The notes under the pieces: generated by a model
Seen by the model: only the letters and a program-made list of their open reading frames with translations
What the model was told of the DNA's origin: nothing
Databases searched by the model: none
Assembly (NCBI GenBank): GCA_003508565.1
Contig: DNUI01000018.1
Span: forward strand, 1-9,624
DNA from: Syntrophaceae bacterium
GTDB lineage: Bacteria; Desulfobacterota; Syntrophia; Syntrophales; UBA2185
Length of the DNA stretch: 9,624 nt
Reading direction: 5' to 3'
Translations under genes and position numbers: made by a program
Shown: piece after piece, positions 8,214-9,624 of the stretch
Layout: the number at the start of each line of letters is the position of its first letter
Numbering within the stretch: position 1 is the stretch's first letter

Positions 8214-8584
8214 CTACCTTTACCTTCATCCGAGAATCCGGAATCCTGAAATTGGAAATTTTTTATCTTATTTAATTTTTTTGTTACATTGCTAATTCTT
8301 ATAGTCTGTTTTTTAATCGTACTAAGTTTTGCATATGTGGGGTTATCAGTTGAAGTATTTATCAACAGCAGCTCGGTATACCCCAAAATTGCTTGCATGG
8401 GTTGATTCATTTCATGAAAAACATCCTCCGTAATTTCTATAATACCACGAAGTTTTTTGCGATAGAGATCTTCTCCTTCAGAAATTTTATGTATTACATG
8501 TTCCGCTTGTAATTCTGTAATTTGTTGATGCATTGCTTCTAATTCCTTAATAAGCTCTGCTCTTGTTTTATTTTCGTATTTCAT
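8210..8584 (-). CDS. Stand-alone histidine-kinase phosphoacceptor (DHp/HisKA-like) protein without ATPase domain
   Basis: The product is 124 aa. Residues about 4-28 form a charged coiled coil of the type found before histidine-kinase cores. Residues about 45-110 form a DHp-like pair of helices: helix 1 carries the H-box HEMNQPMQAILGYTELLL with His57 as the expected phosphoacceptor, and helix 2 is KLSTIKKQTIRISNVTKKLNKI. There is no N-box, no G-box and no receiver, and the protein ends about 14 residues after helix 2. A normal histidine kinase would continue for about 150 residues of HATPase_c. It may act as a phosphotransfer intermediate (as Spo0B does with a DHp-like bundle), as a heterodimer partner of a kinase, or be a truncated remnant. 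The ATG has GGGAG 9 nt upstream, which supports expression. The gene is convergent with the response regulator, 158 bp apart. Whether His57 is phosphorylated, and by which kinase, cannot be read from the sequence. Confidence 0.8.
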   Translation of the reverse strand: MKYENKTRAELIKELEAMHQQITELQAEHVIHKISEGEDLYRKKLRGIIEITEDVFHEMNQPMQAILGYTELLLINTSTDNPTYAKLSTIKKQTIRISNVTKKLNKIKNFQFQDSGFSDEGKGS

Positions 8585-8593
8585 TCCTCATAG

Positions 8594-8598
8594 CTCCC
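8594..8598 (-). promoter_or_regulatory. Ribosome binding site of the DHp protein gene
   Basis: On the minus strand GGGAG lies 9 nt before the ATG at 8584, a good Shine-Dalgarno with normal spacing. It supports this ATG as the true start of a small and otherwise debatable gene. Confidence 0.65.
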
Positions 8599-9114
8599 AA
8601 ATTTATTTTTATCTTAATACTTTTCCAAAGGATAGCTATCTCTTGAGAACGAACTATGAATTCTTATATTATATTCAAGCACTTATAATTTATATTGATT
8701 CACCATAAGGAACTTCCATACATCGTAATATGTGATATTTTTTTTTGAAATGCAATATTGGTTAATATGTAGTAATATACCAGGTAAAACCTAGTATTAT
8801 GATGGATTTAACAGAGGTTATATAGGATCTCGCCTTATTTTCATCGAACCTGAGATTACATCATAAATTTTCTTTGCAAATCAACAGTCCTTATCCTTAC
8901 GAATATTTCCATCTTTGATCAGATCAACTGTCTGAATTGTTTTGGACGCAAGAGTTACATATAGTGAAGCTAAATTTCATAAATGAAGACTTTATGATTT
9001 TAAGATTTGATTCTACGGGATTTATAGAGGCAAAGGCTTTTTTGATTCTAAACCTATATTTTTTAATTAAATATCTCTCCGGAGAAAGATGCAAAAAGAA
9101 CACATTGTTTTTGT
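8599..9114. other. AT-rich divergent intergenic region, no convincing gene
   Basis: This spacer should hold the promoters for the DHp gene (leftward) and for the ligA operon (rightward). It contains an all-AT hairpin followed by a run of nine T (8727-8746), an imperfect 8-bp inverted repeat with a 3-nt spacer at 8778-8796, and a 10-bp palindrome TCTCCGGAGA at 9076-9085, about 30 bp before the likely -35 box of the rightward promoter. Open frames on both strands between about 8930 and 9150 have no ribosome site and an amino-acid make-up expected of AT-rich noncoding DNA. I see no tRNA or known riboswitch. Confidence 0.55.
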
Positions 9115-9141
9115 TTGACTTTCACTTTGTCCCTTTATACT
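9115..9141 (+). promoter_or_regulatory. Likely sigma-70-type promoter for the small protein-ligA operon
   Basis: TTGACT at 9115-9120 and TATACT at 9136-9141 are each one base from consensus. The spacer is 15 bp, shorter than the ideal 17. The -10 box lies about 40 bp before the ATG at 9183, a sensible distance. A second near -10 (TATTCT, 9141-9146) would give a 20-bp spacer. Confidence 0.4.
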
Positions 9142-9163
9142 ATTCTTTATAAAATAATTTGAT

Positions 9164-9171
9164 GGAAAGGG
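9164..9171 (+). promoter_or_regulatory. Ribosome binding site of the 89-aa protein
   Basis: The purine-rich GGAAAGGG lies 11 nt upstream of ATG 9183. It is a usable though imperfect Shine-Dalgarno with slightly long spacing, and it supports the start of the short gene. Confidence 0.5.
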
Positions 9172-9182
9172 ACTAAAAAATA

Positions 9183-9452
9183 ATGCTTGAATCAGCATTA
9201 GATAAGATGGCAGACAACATTCTTAACCTCGATGAGGCATCCCTCAGCAATTTATGGAATAAATACAAGAAAAAGATGGAACGTTTCGATACAACAAAAG
9301 AATGGGAAAAGTCGGTAATTATTTTCTTTATTATCAATTCCGTCAGGGTTAAGAATCACATATTTAATGAAACTATCCTTAAGCTTCAGAACAAGGGGAA
9401 CACACCGGCAAAACCACCAAAAGCAAAGCCAGATCTGAAAATAGTTAAGTAA
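9183..9452 (+). CDS. Unrecognised 89-aa protein, translationally coupled to ligA
   Basis: I do not recognise the family. The 89-aa product is predicted to be mostly helical: an acidic N-terminus with hydrophobic spacing (LDKMADNILNLDEASL), a basic helix (NKYKKKMERF), a hydrophobic stretch (SVIIFFIINSVRVKNHIF, about 45-62) that is too short and charged at its edge to be a clear membrane segment, and a basic Pro/Lys-rich tail (AKPPKAKPDLK). It has a candidate promoter and ribosome site. Its TAA stop shares one base with the ATG of ligA (TAATG), so the two are very probably one operon with coupled translation. This context hints at a link to DNA metabolism, but co-transcription alone does not show it. 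The codon pattern and regular helical translation suggest a real gene. Confidence 0.75.
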   Translation: MLESALDKMADNILNLDEASLSNLWNKYKKKMERFDTTKEWEKSVIIFFIINSVRVKNHIFNETILKLQNKGNTPAKPPKAKPDLKIVK

Positions 9453-9624
9453 TGAGAGAAATGGATACCAATACTGCTATTAAGAGGATTGAAGAACTCA
9501 GAGCATTAATCGACTACCATAACCAGCGCTATTATCAGCTCGATGATCCCGAAATATCCGATGTCGAGTATGACTGCCTCATGAAGGAGCTTATCAACCT
9601 AGAACAGAAATTCCCGGATATCGA
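9452..9624 (+). CDS. ligA: NAD-dependent DNA ligase, N-terminal fragment (runs off window)
   Basis: Only the first 57 codons are present. They encode the start of domain Ia of bacterial LigA, which binds the nicotinamide mononucleotide part of NAD+. The diagnostic motif YHNQRYYQLDDPEISDVEYD is clear, followed by the LMKELINLEQKFPD helix typical of the family. The adenylation Lys (KxDG), OB-fold, zinc finger, HhH and BRCT domains would lie downstream. The enzyme seals nicks during replication and repair. ATG 9452 overlaps the stop of the upstream gene by one base. A second in-frame ATG at 9461 is also possible and would remove three residues; neither has a strong ribosome site, which fits coupled translation. 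Confidence 0.95.
   Translation, partial: MREMDTNTAIKRIEELRALIDYHNQRYYQLDDPEISDVEYDCLMKELINLEQKFPDI

Noticed and set aside
8584..8591. Seven-codon mini-ORF (MRNEIRK) overlapping the DHp gene start
   Set aside because: Its ATG is only 2 nt from the GGGAG motif, too close to be used; probably chance.
8727..8746. Hairpin plus run of nine T resembling an intrinsic terminator
   Set aside because: The stem is five A-T pairs only and there is no + strand gene upstream for it to end.
8820..8860. GGTTCGAT on the minus strand resembling a tRNA T-loop
   Set aside because: The flanking bases do not form a T-stem, and no acceptor or anticodon stem can be drawn around it.
8937..9152. 71-codon open frame on the + strand, with an opposite minus-strand frame over about 8930-9110 (containing FASINPVESNLK)
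   Set aside because: It starts at TTG with no ribosome site, is rich in Phe, Leu, Ile and Tyr as expected for AT-rich noncoding DNA, and the likely ligA-operon promoter lies inside it. The minus frame also lacks a credible start.

Overview
The window holds a dense cluster of signal-transduction genes followed by the start of a DNA-replication and repair operon. The DNA is bacterial and fairly AT-rich, with very AT-rich spacers. No gene identifies the organism. The kinase/ATPase/histidine-kinase fusion, the conserved C-terminal module of the LuxR regulator and the orphan phosphoacceptor protein suggest a sensory-rich environmental bacterium such as an anammox planctomycete (Brocadiales-like) or a delta-proteobacterial relative. 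That is a guess from protein style, not a demonstration.

Layout. Bases 20-6574 (+) encode one 2184-residue protein: a Ser/Thr-kinase-like domain, a STAND/AAA-type ATPase, a long helical TPR-like region, a GAF domain, a PAS domain, a histidine kinase core, a receiver and an Hpt domain. A 445-bp spacer without a convincing gene follows. Bases 7020-8051 (+) encode a response regulator with an N-terminal receiver, a long coiled coil and a C-terminal LuxR-type HTH. Convergent to it, bases 8210-8584 (-) encode a 124-residue protein that is almost only a histidine-kinase dimerisation/phosphoacceptor (DHp) domain, with no ATPase domain. After a second AT-rich spacer of about 600 bp, bases 9183-9452 (+) encode an unrecognised 89-residue protein that overlaps the start of ligA (NAD-dependent DNA ligase), which runs off the window.

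How the parts may work together (inference). The giant protein carries a full His-Asp-His relay but no output domain. The neighbouring receiver-LuxR protein has output but no kinase, and the orphan DHp protein has a phosphorylatable His but no kinase activity of its own. The three could form one branched phosphorelay. Two details deserve attention. The kinase-like domain has Asn in place of the catalytic Asp (HLN instead of HRD/HKD) while keeping DFG, so it may be a pseudokinase. The GAF domain appears to lack a central segment of about 35 residues relative to the family pattern as I remember it. In addition, the DHp gene is followed by 33 protein-like codons in another frame, which suggests a frameshifted C-terminus.
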